From positions 1 to 14,157 of the forward strand of contig JAJYAF010000016.1 of the NCBI GenBank assembly GCA_021779655.1: DNA of 14,157 bases, given 5' to 3'. The translations under genes were made by a program, and so were the position numbers. The notes beneath the pieces are model-generated. The model was not told the DNA's origin, ran no database searches, and worked only from the letters and a program-made list of their open reading frames with translations. This document shows, piece by piece, positions 1 through 6,537 of this stretch; position 1 is the stretch's first letter; each line of letters opens with the position of its first letter. The stretch comes from Pseudomonadota bacterium (lineage in GTDB: Bacteria > Pseudomonadota > Alphaproteobacteria > Acetobacterales > Acetobacteraceae).

Positions 1-337
1 GAGACAGCTTGTTCTGCACCTGCACCTGGGCAATGTTCGGATCGGTGCCCTGCTGGAAGGTCAGCGAAATAGTTGCGCTTCCGTTGGCCTCGGAAGTGGC
101 GTCGATATATTCCAGACCGTCCAGGCCGGACATTTGTTGCAGAATGGGCCTGACGACCGTGTCCGCCACGGTTTGCGCCGAGGCGCCTGGGTAATCCGCA
201 CTGATCGAGATCTGCGGCGGCGCAATGGAAGGGTACTGCGCGATCGGCAGAAGGAGCAGTTGAATCGCCCCGCCCAACATGACCACCAAGGCCAATACCC
301 AGGCGAAAACCGGCCGGTCGATAAAAAAGCGGGACAT
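1..337 (-). CDS. RND efflux pump inner-membrane transporter, AcrB/HAE1 type (N-terminal part, cut by window edge)
   Basis: This is the proton-driven inner-membrane pump of a tripartite RND exporter, which works with the membrane-fusion protein encoded just upstream. Only the first 112 codons are present; the rest lies left of the window. The protein opens with [17 protein letters not shown], the classic HAE1 RND start: a short cytoplasmic amphipathic segment, then TM1 at about residues 10-29. The beginning of the periplasmic porter domain follows ([29 protein letters not shown], and [15 protein letters not shown] at the edge). These match the AcrB order closely. The ATG at 337 gives exactly the family N-terminus, although no strong Shine-Dalgarno is seen. 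It follows the fusion-protein gene by 125 nt on the same strand, so one operon is likely. Substrate cannot be told from this part. Sure of family, not of substrate. Confidence 0.93.
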   Translation of the reverse strand, partial: MSRFFIDRPVFAWVLALVVMLGGAIQLLLLPIAQYPSIAPPQISISADYPGASAQTVADTVVRPILQQMSGLDGLEYIDATSEANGSATISLTFQQGTDPNIAQVQVQNKLS

Positions 338-462
338 AGGATGCGGTGAACCTTCGGCTTAAGGAAACATGGCGCGCGGACGGGGGCGTTGCGTCGGAGA
401 GTCGTTACAGATGCGCCCCTCAAGCCGGAGATCGCGCCGCCGAGTTCCTTTCAAGCTCATCC
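338..462 (-). other. Intergenic spacer inside the efflux operon
   Basis: These 125 nt separate the fusion-protein stop from the pump start. I see no convincing terminator, promoter or small gene here. Open frames crossing it are shadows. The gap is longer than usual for an acrA-acrB pair, but nothing in it argues against co-transcription. Confidence 0.5.
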
Positions 463-1683
463 TCAATGTGCGGCGGAAGTGGAAAACGAGCCGGTTTGGT
501 CCACCGGAGAGACAACCATGCCAGGCATGACGTTGATCAGGCCCGCCGCGATGACCTTGTCGCCCGGCTTCAAGCCTCCCGTGACAATCCAGTTCTCACC
601 GAAATTGCCATTGATCTGAATGATCCGCGGCACCGCCTTGTTGTCCGGACCCACAAGCAGCACAACGGCATCGCCATGCGTATTGAACGAGACCGCCTGC
701 TGCGGGACCAATATGCCGTTCTTATTGATCCCCTCATACACGGTGGCATGCACATACATCCCCGGGAGGAGGAGATGATTGGGATTGGGAAAGATCGCGC
801 GTACCAAAACCGTGCCGGTTTGCTCATCGACATTGACTTCGGCAAACTGCATCTTGCCCGGTAGCGGATAGCGGGTGCCATCTTCCAAGGTCAGCCACAC
901 GGTGGCGGCGCCCTGAGTATCGGTCTGGAGCTGTCCGGATGCCTGTTCCTGTTTTAGCCGAAGCCAGGTCGTGCTCGATTCGTTCACATCCACGTAAATC
1001 GGATCGAGCGTGGTAACCGTGTCAAGCGCAGTGGACTGGTTGGCTGTTACCAGCGCACCGGGGGTAACGAGCGAAGCCCCGATTGTTCCGGAAATAGGAG
1101 ATAGGACGCGGGTATATTGCAGATTGATGATCGCCTGCTCGATCGAGGCCCTGTCCGCGGTAATGTTCGCCTGGTCTTCCGTCTGGGCCGCTACGGCGTC
1201 GTCGTAATCCTGCCGGCTTATGGCCTGCGCGGCCGCCAACGGACGGTAGCGCTCAACTTTAGCGCCATCCGCCGCCAGTAAAGCCTGATCGTGCCGCAAA
1301 GATGCCACGGCGGAATCGTATGTCGCTTGATACGTTGAAGGATCGATCTGATAGAGCTGCTGCCCGGCCTTCACGTCGCTCCCCTCTACGAATAACCGCT
1401 TAAGGATCACGCCGCTAACCTGTGGACGAATCTGCGAGATCATCACCGAGATGGTGCGGCCGGGCAGATCGGTGTTGCGCGCGATCGCAACGTCGTGAAT
1501 CACATCGATTCCAACCTGCGGCGGCGGCGGCGGTTTCGGCGCTTGTTTTTGTCCGCAGGCGGAGACCAGCACGCCCAGCCCGAGAAAAAGCAGGGCCTGG
1601 CGCAGCTGAGTGAAAGAAAAAAACCGATTGGCACGGAAAAGCCCTCGGCAGCATGCTCTGCTTCGGGCGGCAAGGCTTGCCAT
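463..1683 (-). CDS. RND efflux membrane-fusion lipoprotein (AcrA/HlyD family periplasmic adaptor)
   Basis: This is the periplasmic adaptor linking an RND pump to an outer-membrane channel; 406 aa, a normal family length. The N-terminus is a lipoprotein signal: hydrophobic stretch at about 27-42 ending in the lipobox VSAC, so Cys43 would be lipidated and anchored in the inner membrane. A polyproline linker follows (51-55). Then come the first lipoyl half (about 85-115, with RPQVSGVILKR), an alpha-hairpin (about 116-190), the second lipoyl half (TRVLSPISGTIG, about 191-202), the beta-barrel (about 225-300) and the membrane-proximal domain (about 320-395, GLKPGDKVIAAGL). The pump gene lies 125 nt downstream. 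The ATG at 1683 is the only plausible in-frame start before the signal, yet it has no close Shine-Dalgarno (a GGGGA lies 12 nt away) and leaves a long 26-residue N-region. The transcript could be leaderless or the start could differ. No dedicated TetR-type regulator is adjacent. Confidence 0.93.
   Translation of the reverse strand: MASLAARSRACCRGLFRANRFFSFTQLRQALLFLGLGVLVSACGQKQAPKPPPPPQVGIDVIHDVAIARNTDLPGRTISVMISQIRPQVSGVILKRLFVEGSDVKAGQQLYQIDPSTYQATYDSAVASLRHDQALLAADGAKVERYRPLAAAQAISRQDYDDAVAAQTEDQANITADRASIEQAIINLQYTRVLSPISGTIGASLVTPGALVTANQSTALDTVTTLDPIYVDVNESSTTWLRLKQEQASGQLQTDTQGAATVWLTLEDGTRYPLPGKMQFAEVNVDEQTGTVLVRAIFPNPNHLLLPGMYVHATVYEGINKNGILVPQQAVSFNTHGDAVVLLVGPDNKAVPRIIQINGNFGENWIVTGGLKPGDKVIAAGLINVMPGMVVSPVDQTGSFSTSAAH
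1519..1533. repeat. (CGG)5 tract encoding the polyproline linker
   Basis: Five CGG units on the plus strand read as five consecutive prolines (residues 51-55) on the coding strand, directly after the lipid-anchored Cys43 of the fusion protein. It probably serves as a rigid spacer between lipid anchor and folded domains. In-frame unit changes would alter only spacer length. Confidence 0.7.
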
Positions 1684-1882
1684 ATAAAAAAGAAATCCCC
1701 GCTTCGAAAATTAACAGTACTATTCTGCTCCGCAATCTCCCATGGGAGCCAAAATGTCAAGTTGTCTTAGGTAACGTAAGGGGCCAAACAGCGGAAATCG
1801 GCGTTCGAGGTCTCTCGGCATCGAGATGCCTTTCTGTCCGGGCGCCGCCGACCGAAATTCGGGACGGACGGCGACCGCCCGC
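1684..1882 (-). promoter_or_regulatory. Intergenic region upstream of the efflux operon, with candidate promoter and operator
   Basis: This 199-nt spacer lies between the histidine kinase stop and the fusion-protein start and is AT-rich from about 1681 to 1780 compared with its surroundings. On the minus strand it carries a perfect TTGACA at 1755-1760. A -10 at the usual distance is poor (around 1732-1737). A perfect 12-bp palindrome, CTCCCATGGGAG (1737-1748), sits where the promoter spacer would be, which is a typical repressor operator position. A looser dyad CTTA...TAAG spans 1766-1780. A small inverted repeat, GGCATC-GA-GATGCC (1817-1830), lies downstream of the kinase stop but lacks a proper U-tract, so I do not call it a terminator. 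No gene is supported here. Confidence 0.4.
1737..1748. promoter_or_regulatory. Perfect 12-bp palindrome, candidate operator of the efflux operon
   Basis: CTCCCATGGGAG is identical to its own reverse complement. It lies 6 bp downstream of a consensus TTGACA hexamer (minus strand) and about 54 bp before the fusion-protein start. Its position suggests repressor binding over the promoter. The binding protein is unknown and no regulator gene is next to it, so the role is inferred from position only. Confidence 0.35.
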
Positions 1883-3967
1883 TCACGGCGTCAGGCTTGC
1901 GCCTGTTCCTTCCGACAACAGCTTCTCGATCTGGAAAGCGAGATCGGCGGCCCGAAACGGCTTGGAGAGCAGCGCCATGCCCGTTCTATTGCTCGCTTCC
2001 CCGCCCGCCTCCTGATCGGCCAGCTTGGCATATCCGGTGATCAGCAGACCTTTAAGATGCGGACGCAGCTGTTGGGCTGCTCTTATCAGTTCCCCACCAC
2101 GCATGCCGGGCATCAGATAGTCGCTCACCACCAATTCGACGTCCTCCCGTTCCCGAAGCACCTGGAGCGCCGCGACGCCTGATGAGGCCTCGATTATTTC
2201 ATGCCCCATCTCTCGCAACATGTCGGCCATCGCCCTTAGCACCGATTCTTCGTCGTCCACGATCAGGATCACGGCGCGACGTGTGGTCAGGGGTAGCACG
2301 GCCTCCGGCAAAACGCGCGGATCGGCGGAGTTGCCGTTAACGGGCAGCCAGATCGCCGCTGTCGTCCCGTGTCCCAAAACACTCTCAAGGTGTAGCGTGC
2401 CGCCTGATTGCGCGGCCAGACCATGGACCATCGACAGACCGAGGCCCGTGCCCTTTCCTATGCCTTTGGTGGTAAAAAACGGCTCAATGGAGCGGCTGAT
2501 CGTCGCCTCGTCCATCCCCATGCCGGAATCCACGACCGCGAGCCGGATATAGGCGCCGCCTTTAAGACCTTCGATTTCGCCCTTGGCGACGCTCCGTTGC
2601 GACAGATCGATTGCCAGAAAGCCGCCGTTTGGCATGGCGTCGGACGAATTGACAGCGAGATTGAGCACGGCCAGTTCAAGCTGGTTGGGATCGATTCGAA
2701 CCGTGGGAAGGTTCTGTTCGATCGTGAGCTTCACCCTGACATGCGGCCCGATGGAGCGCTGAATCAGATCGCGCAGCCCCTCGATCAGCTCGCCGATATT
2801 GACGACGCGTTCCCGGAGATGCTGCCGGCGGGCGAAGGTCAGGAGCCGCTGCACCAGAACGGCCGCGCGTTGGGCGGATTCGAGCGCGGCCATGATAAGA
2901 CGCAGGGAACGCGGATCTTTCTCATGCCGGAGGTGCAATAAATCGAGCATGCCGATGATGGGGGTTAGAAGATTATTGAAGTCGTGCGCGACGCCACCTG
3001 TTAGTCTCCCCAACATTTCGAGTTTCGCCATTTCGTGTACGCGCTCTTGAGCGTCGGCAAGCTGCTGCTGCTCGCGTATGCGATCGGTTACATCGTAGAC
3101 GAATTGATAGGCGCCGATCTGCTCACCCTGCTCGTTGCGAAGGCTATTGTATTTCATTTCGTAGAAACGGCGGTCGGACGCGGAGTCACCGAATTCGACG
3201 ATTTCGGTGAACTCCTCACCGGCCAGAGCGCGTCCCCACATTGCCTGCACCGCCTTGCGGTGCTCCGGCATATGGTCAAGCACGTCGAGCATGGATTTTC
3301 CAACTTCCGGCCGCACGCCATAAATGCGTTCAAACCCGTCGGCGGAAGCATGATTTAGCGCAAGCCATTTGTAATTCAGATCAGCGACCTGCACGAAGGC
3401 GTCGTTTCCCTCCACTATGTCGGCAAGAACGCGTTTTTCGGCAAGGGCTTCGGCAAATCGTTGGCCGAGTTTTTCATTTGCCTCCCGCAGCTGGGCCTGG
3501 CTGGTTTCCAGCCGAGCGCGCTCGGCCGTCAGCTCGCGTTTCTGCGCCGCGAGTTGCAGGATTTGGTTCTCCGCCTGGCGTTGGCGCGCGCGCGCGCGCA
3601 GCGCCGCCTGGGAACCGGAGATCAATGTGATCAGCGAAAACGGCCGTTCCAGAACCGTTACATTACCCAGACGGGCCGCCAGATCGGATTGATGGGCGAT
3701 GTTGCCGACCCGCTTTGTTAGAAGAAGAATCGGCAGATCGGACCAGGGCGGTTGTGACTGAAGCCATGCCGTCATCGCATTGAGGCCGGGCTGGTTGAAC
3801 GCTTCCTCGGCGATCATGGCTGCATCCGCGCGTCCGTCCGCGACTGCGGCGATGGTTTCATCAATCGTGGAATTGATGAGGCCGCCTATTCCCGCCCTTT
3901 TGAGAAGCTCGCTTATGACTTGGGCGTCGCGGCCGTACGGCGCGAGGATGCCGATGATACCGGCCAT
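1883..3967 (-). CDS. Hybrid sensor histidine kinase / response regulator with N-terminal degenerate receiver (KaiC-associated)
   Basis: A 694-aa soluble kinase with no membrane segment. Order: receiver-like domain (about 1-118), coiled coil (about 120-180), PAS (about 180-296, ending YDVTDR), HisKA with H-box GGVAHDFNNLL (phospho-His328), HATPase with N-box Asn440, G1 DSGMGM (480-485) and G2 GKGTGLGL (504-511), then a C-terminal receiver. That last receiver is complete: acidic pair D571/D572, phospho-Asp616 in VVSDYLMP, Thr644, Lys669 before Pro. The N-terminal one keeps the fold pattern but lacks the canonical acidic pair, has AEE near the expected phospho-Asp (about 53-55), and has Arg108 in place of the KP lysine, so it is probably a pseudo-receiver. 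The gene starts 9 nt after the KaiC-like stop with a weak RBS, implying co-transcription and probably translational coupling. It likely phosphorelays His328 to Asp616. The final output protein is not identified. Confidence 0.93.
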   Translation of the reverse strand: MAGIIGILAPYGRDAQVISELLKRAGIGGLINSTIDETIAAVADGRADAAMIAEEAFNQPGLNAMTAWLQSQPPWSDLPILLLTKRVGNIAHQSDLAARLGNVTVLERPFSLITLISGSQAALRARARQRQAENQILQLAAQKRELTAERARLETSQAQLREANEKLGQRFAEALAEKRVLADIVEGNDAFVQVADLNYKWLALNHASADGFERIYGVRPEVGKSMLDVLDHMPEHRKAVQAMWGRALAGEEFTEIVEFGDSASDRRFYEMKYNSLRNEQGEQIGAYQFVYDVTDRIREQQQLADAQERVHEMAKLEMLGRLTGGVAHDFNNLLTPIIGMLDLLHLRHEKDPRSLRLIMAALESAQRAAVLVQRLLTFARRQHLRERVVNIGELIEGLRDLIQRSIGPHVRVKLTIEQNLPTVRIDPNQLELAVLNLAVNSSDAMPNGGFLAIDLSQRSVAKGEIEGLKGGAYIRLAVVDSGMGMDEATISRSIEPFFTTKGIGKGTGLGLSMVHGLAAQSGGTLHLESVLGHGTTAAIWLPVNGNSADPRVLPEAVLPLTTRRAVILIVDDEESVLRAMADMLREMGHEIIEASSGVAALQVLREREDVELVVSDYLMPGMRGGELIRAAQQLRPHLKGLLITGYAKLADQEAGGEASNRTGMALLSKPFRAADLAFQIEKLLSEGTGASLTP
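3584..3599. repeat. (GC)8 dinucleotide tract inside the kinase gene
   Basis: Sixteen uninterrupted alternating G/C bases encode the alternating Arg-Ala run (about residues 124-128) between the pseudo-receiver and the coiled coil. Such tracts can slip in replication and can adopt Z-DNA. A two-base change here would frameshift everything after the N-terminal domain. In this copy the frame is intact. Confidence 0.75.
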
Positions 3968-3976
3968 GGAAATGAC

Positions 3977-5467
3977 TTATTCGCGATTGCTAAGCAAGTC
4001 CAGGCGGTCTCCCGCGAAGTCCGGCACGCCGGTCAGGATGCCGGCGAAATTACGGAGCGGATCTCCGACCCTGAGGCCCTTGCGGTCGATCCGATATTCA
4101 CGAATTGTGGATTCATGGCCGCCCGTCCGCTTTTTTATGACCGATATTGCGCGCCGCAGCTCTCCGAAAGCTTCGAAAAAGCGCAGTAGCAGCACAGTAT
4201 CGGAAAGGTAGGTGAGGTCGATCGGGGATTGCATCTGGCCGACGATGCCATGCTGGGCGAGCACGAGGAACGCCAGCACGCCCTGCTGATTGAGGTAGGT
4301 GAGCAACTCGTGCATCTGAAGCAGCATGAAGTGCTCCTCCGGCATGGCGTTCTGGTATCCGGAAAGGCTGTCGAGCACGACGGCCGACGCGCCCGCCGTT
4401 TCGACGTGATAGCGCACGATGCTGCTCAGTTCTCCAGGGCAGAGCTCGGCCGGATCTACCTGGCGAAACGAAAACCGGTCTTTGAATATCTCGAAATCCA
4501 TGCCAAGGCCGGCCGCGCGCCGGAAGAAATTGTGGCGCGTCTCGTCGAAGCTGATAAAAAGAGCGCTTTCGTCGCGGTGCAGCGCTTCGGTCAGATATTG
4601 CATGGCGAGTGTCGATTTTCCGGAGCCCGCCGGCCCGAGAATCAGGGTGCTCGTTCCGCGGTCGATTCCGCCGCCCAGAAGCGCATCCAACGCCGCAACA
4701 CCGCTCCGAACCAAGCCTTCCCTGATCCTGACCTGTTCGTGCTCCCCCGCCGTGAGGCGGGGAAACACCTCAATCCCGCCGGTCCGAATCACATAATCGT
4801 GCGAGCCACTCCGAAAGGCGCGGCCCCGCATCTTGAACACGCGCAGGCGGCGGCGGTCCGCGCCGTAGACGACGTTGGACTTCTCCAGTCGGATCACGCC
4901 ATGCACGATGCTATGGAGATTGGCGTCGTCCAGTTCCTCGGTAAGATCATCGACGAAGACGGTCGTGCAACCCAATCGGGAGAAGAAGTGCTTCAGCGCC
5001 AGCACCTGCCGGCGGTAACGGAGCGCGCTGCCGGCCAGCAGGCGTATGTCTGAAAGACTGTCGAACACGACGCAATCGGGCCGCACCCGCTCCACCTCTT
5101 GCATCACCAGTTGAACCGTCTCGCCGAGTTCCAGATCGGAGGCGTAGATCACGGATTGCTGCTGCGAAGCGTCCAGGCTCAGCTCGGGCGGGATCAACTC
5201 GTAGATATTGATGCCATCGAGTGTCCAGCCGTGACTGTCCGCCGCGTCGAGCAGTTCGTCCTGTCCCTCGGACAAGGTTACATAAAGGGGAATCTCGCGG
5301 CGCGCGCGGGCCGCCATGAGAAACTGCATGGCGAGGGTTGTCTTGCCGGAGCCGGGCCGGCCTTCGAGCAGATGAACGCGCCCGCGCGCATAGCCTCTCA
5401 CCAGGATATGATCGAGCGTGTCGCTTCCCGTGGCGACGCCCGTGCTTTTCGACAACTGCGCAGACAT
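3977..5467 (-). CDS. kaiC: KaiC-like double-domain RecA-family ATPase
   Basis: A 496-aa protein with two tandem KaiC (RecA-fold) domains. CI has Walker A GRPGSGKTT (36-44) and Walker B VVFD (Asp136). CII has Walker A GPAGSGKST (278-286) and Walker B VVLD (Asp366). The KaiC region RxISVIKKR...IREYRI...GDPLRNFAGILTGVP is recognisable near the end. Against cyanobacterial KaiC aligned by eye, the CI catalytic Glu pair is Ser66-Glu67, the CII pair is Asp308-Glu309, and the S431/T432 autophosphorylation pair reads Thr419/Tyr420. The C-terminus stops about 16 residues after GVP, so the A-loop/KaiA-binding tail is largely missing. Homology to KaiC is clear; a clock role is not implied, since many such proteins partner histidine kinases in organisms without kaiA/kaiB. 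First gene of a two-gene unit with the kinase downstream. The start at 5467 is fixed by AGGAGG six bases upstream. Confidence 0.92.
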   Translation of the reverse strand: MSAQLSKSTGVATGSDTLDHILVRGYARGRVHLLEGRPGSGKTTLAMQFLMAARARREIPLYVTLSEGQDELLDAADSHGWTLDGINIYELIPPELSLDASQQQSVIYASDLELGETVQLVMQEVERVRPDCVVFDSLSDIRLLAGSALRYRRQVLALKHFFSRLGCTTVFVDDLTEELDDANLHSIVHGVIRLEKSNVVYGADRRRLRVFKMRGRAFRSGSHDYVIRTGGIEVFPRLTAGEHEQVRIREGLVRSGVAALDALLGGGIDRGTSTLILGPAGSGKSTLAMQYLTEALHRDESALFISFDETRHNFFRRAAGLGMDFEIFKDRFSFRQVDPAELCPGELSSIVRYHVETAGASAVVLDSLSGYQNAMPEEHFMLLQMHELLTYLNQQGVLAFLVLAQHGIVGQMQSPIDLTYLSDTVLLLRFFEAFGELRRAISVIKKRTGGHESTIREYRIDRKGLRVGDPLRNFAGILTGVPDFAGDRLDLLSNRE

Positions 5468-5473
5468 GCATGG

Positions 5474-5479
5474 CCTCCT
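5474..5479 (-). promoter_or_regulatory. Strong Shine-Dalgarno of the KaiC-like gene
   Basis: A perfect AGGAGG (minus strand) lies 6 nt before the ATG at 5467. A second ATG at 5471 is out of frame and only 2 nt from the motif, so this site selects the start giving MSAQLSKSTG. Confidence 0.8.
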
Positions 5480-5600
5480 GGCTGAAAGGTTTTTGGTCGG
5501 GGCTTCCGGGGGGCCTCGCGCGAGCCGAGCGCCGCCAAGCGGCCTTTGGTGCCAAGCCGCCTGTTAAAGAGTTGCTTCTATTGCTGGTAAACATGCGCTA

Positions 5601-5620
5601 TGTGTTGTGTAGTAAACACA
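5601..5620. promoter_or_regulatory. Inverted repeat TGTGTT-N8-AACACA, candidate regulator site
   Basis: Perfect 6-bp arms with an 8-bp spacer, of the size Crp/Fnr dimers bind, but not the E. coli CRP (TGTGA-N6-TCACA) or FNR (TTGAT-N4-ATCAA) consensus. The site lies about 90 bp before the Crp-like start and about 135 bp before the kaiC start, so it could control either or both. Confidence 0.4.
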
Positions 5621-5622
5621 GT

Positions 5623-5637
5623 AGACGCCGGGCGTCT
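5623..5637. promoter_or_regulatory. Perfect inverted repeat AGACGCC-G-GGCGTCT
   Basis: Seven-base arms around a single G give a 15-bp dyad, centred at 5630, only 3 bp from the end of the TGTGTT/AACACA dyad. The loop is too short for a simple RNA hairpin of full length, so a protein-binding site is more likely than a terminator, although TTTT follows at 5643-5646. Role unknown. Confidence 0.35.
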
Positions 5638-5697
5638 GCCCTGTTTTGAACATAGAGATCAGCCGCGACATTCGGGCGGGCAGCTTACAGGCCGGTG

Positions 5698-5702
5698 AGG
5701 AG
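5698..5702 (+). promoter_or_regulatory. Shine-Dalgarno that sets the start of the Crp-like gene
   Basis: AGGAG lies 6 nt before the ATG at 5709. The open frame extends back to a TTG at 5646, but no good RBS precedes that codon, so the ATG is preferred. Confidence 0.7.
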
Positions 5703-5708
5703 CGAGGG

Positions 5709-6476
5709 ATGCAAGGGCAGAGCGGCGAAGGATCGCCCCTGGATCAAAATAATCTTCTGAACGCGTTGCGGGCCGAGGATGTCGAGCTCCTGAAACCTCT
5801 CGCCACCCCCTGGTGGGGTAATTTTGGCGATGTTTTGTTCGAGCCGGGAGCCATCGTGCGTCAGGCTTATTTCCCCTGCGGGCCCAGCCTCGTCTCGTAT
5901 CTCGTGGTGTTCAGCGACGGGCGCGCGGTGGAGACCGCGCTGATCGGGCGCGAGGGGGCTGTGGGTGGAATCGTCAGCCAGGGCCGGCTTCCTGCCTATT
6001 CCAAAGCGGAGGTATATTTTCCCGGTCCGTTTCTGCGCATCGATCTCAGCAAGCTAGAGGAAGTGAAAATGCGTTCCTTGACCTTGCGCCACCTCTTCGC
6101 CCGGTATTCCGATTGCCTGATGGCCCAGATATATCAAGCGGTTGCCTGCAATGCTCTCCACACGATCGAGCAACGAGCCGCCAAATGGCTGATCGCCGCT
6201 ATAGAGCGCATCGGCACCATGGAGGTTCCGCTGATCCAGGAACAGATGGCGGCAATGATGGGCGTAGGGCGCAGCTATCTCAGCCGCGTTCTCGGCTCAT
6301 TCAGGAGGCAGGGAGTGCTCCGTACCCACCGGGGAGGGCTTGAAATCACGGACTTCGAACGGCTCAAGGCGATCGCCTGCGAGTGTAACGATTGCGTCCG
6401 CCGGCATTTCGATACCGTGTTGCAGGGGGTTTATCCTGACGGCGAAATCGCCGGGTCAGGCGAATCGGAGCGTTGA
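5709..6476 (+). CDS. Crp/Fnr-family transcriptional regulator
   Basis: A 255-aa one-component DNA-binding regulator. It has an N-terminal cyclic-nucleotide-binding-type beta-barrel (about 20-115, with the FEPGAIVRQAYFP turn), a dimer helix (about 118-160), and a C-terminal Crp-type winged helix (about 172-222) with helix-turn-helix around LIQEQMAAMMGVGRSYLSRV. The phosphate-binding cassette of true cAMP receptors (RSA-type motif) is not seen: the corresponding stretch reads ALIGREGAVGGIVSQG. There is no N-terminal Fnr cysteine cluster. The extreme C-terminus has C224, C226 and C229 (CECNDC). Ligand therefore unknown. The gene is divergent from the KaiC-like gene across a dyad-rich spacer, which suggests auto- or cross-regulation. 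The MFS gene follows on the same strand 61 nt later and could be co-transcribed. Start chosen by RBS; a TTG at 5646 would add 21 residues. Confidence 0.88.
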   Translation: MQGQSGEGSPLDQNNLLNALRAEDVELLKPLATPWWGNFGDVLFEPGAIVRQAYFPCGPSLVSYLVVFSDGRAVETALIGREGAVGGIVSQGRLPAYSKAEVYFPGPFLRIDLSKLEEVKMRSLTLRHLFARYSDCLMAQIYQAVACNALHTIEQRAAKWLIAAIERIGTMEVPLIQEQMAAMMGVGRSYLSRVLGSFRRQGVLRTHRGGLEITDFERLKAIACECNDCVRRHFDTVLQGVYPDGEIAGSGESER

Positions 6477-6537
6477 GCCTTCGGGCGAGGCGAAGGCCTG
6501 GGTCGATGTTGACCAGCTTCGTATGCGGGCATGCGCC

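Larger units (their letters stand above)
5468..5708. promoter_or_regulatory. Divergent intergenic region between the KaiC-like gene and the Crp-like gene
   Basis: These 241 nt must hold the promoters of both transcription units. It is AT-richer in the middle (about 5560-5620). Visible structure: an interrupted hairpin GCGGC...TTGG-TG-CCAA-GCCGC (5539-5560); the heptamer GTAAACA twice, at 5587-5593 and 5612-5618, 25 bp apart; a short dyad ACAT-GCGCT-ATGT (5591-5603); TGTGTT-N8-AACACA (5601-5620); and a perfect AGACGCC-G-GGCGTCT (5623-5637). I could not assign -35/-10 pairs with confidence on either strand. The cluster looks like an operator region, plausibly bound by the Crp-family protein encoded beside it, but that is inference. 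Confidence 0.5.

Noticed and set aside
1817..1830. Inverted repeat after the kinase stop as an intrinsic terminator
   Set aside because: Six-base arms with a 2-nt loop and no proper U-tract on the minus strand.
4229..5053. 274-codon plus-strand frame opposite the KaiC-like gene
   Set aside because: Shadow of a gene with intact Walker motifs; no family resemblance of its own.
6340..6537. N-terminal extension of the MFS gene into the Crp-like gene
   Set aside because: Coding is accounted for by the Crp winged helix in another frame; the added residues do not resemble a transporter N-terminus.
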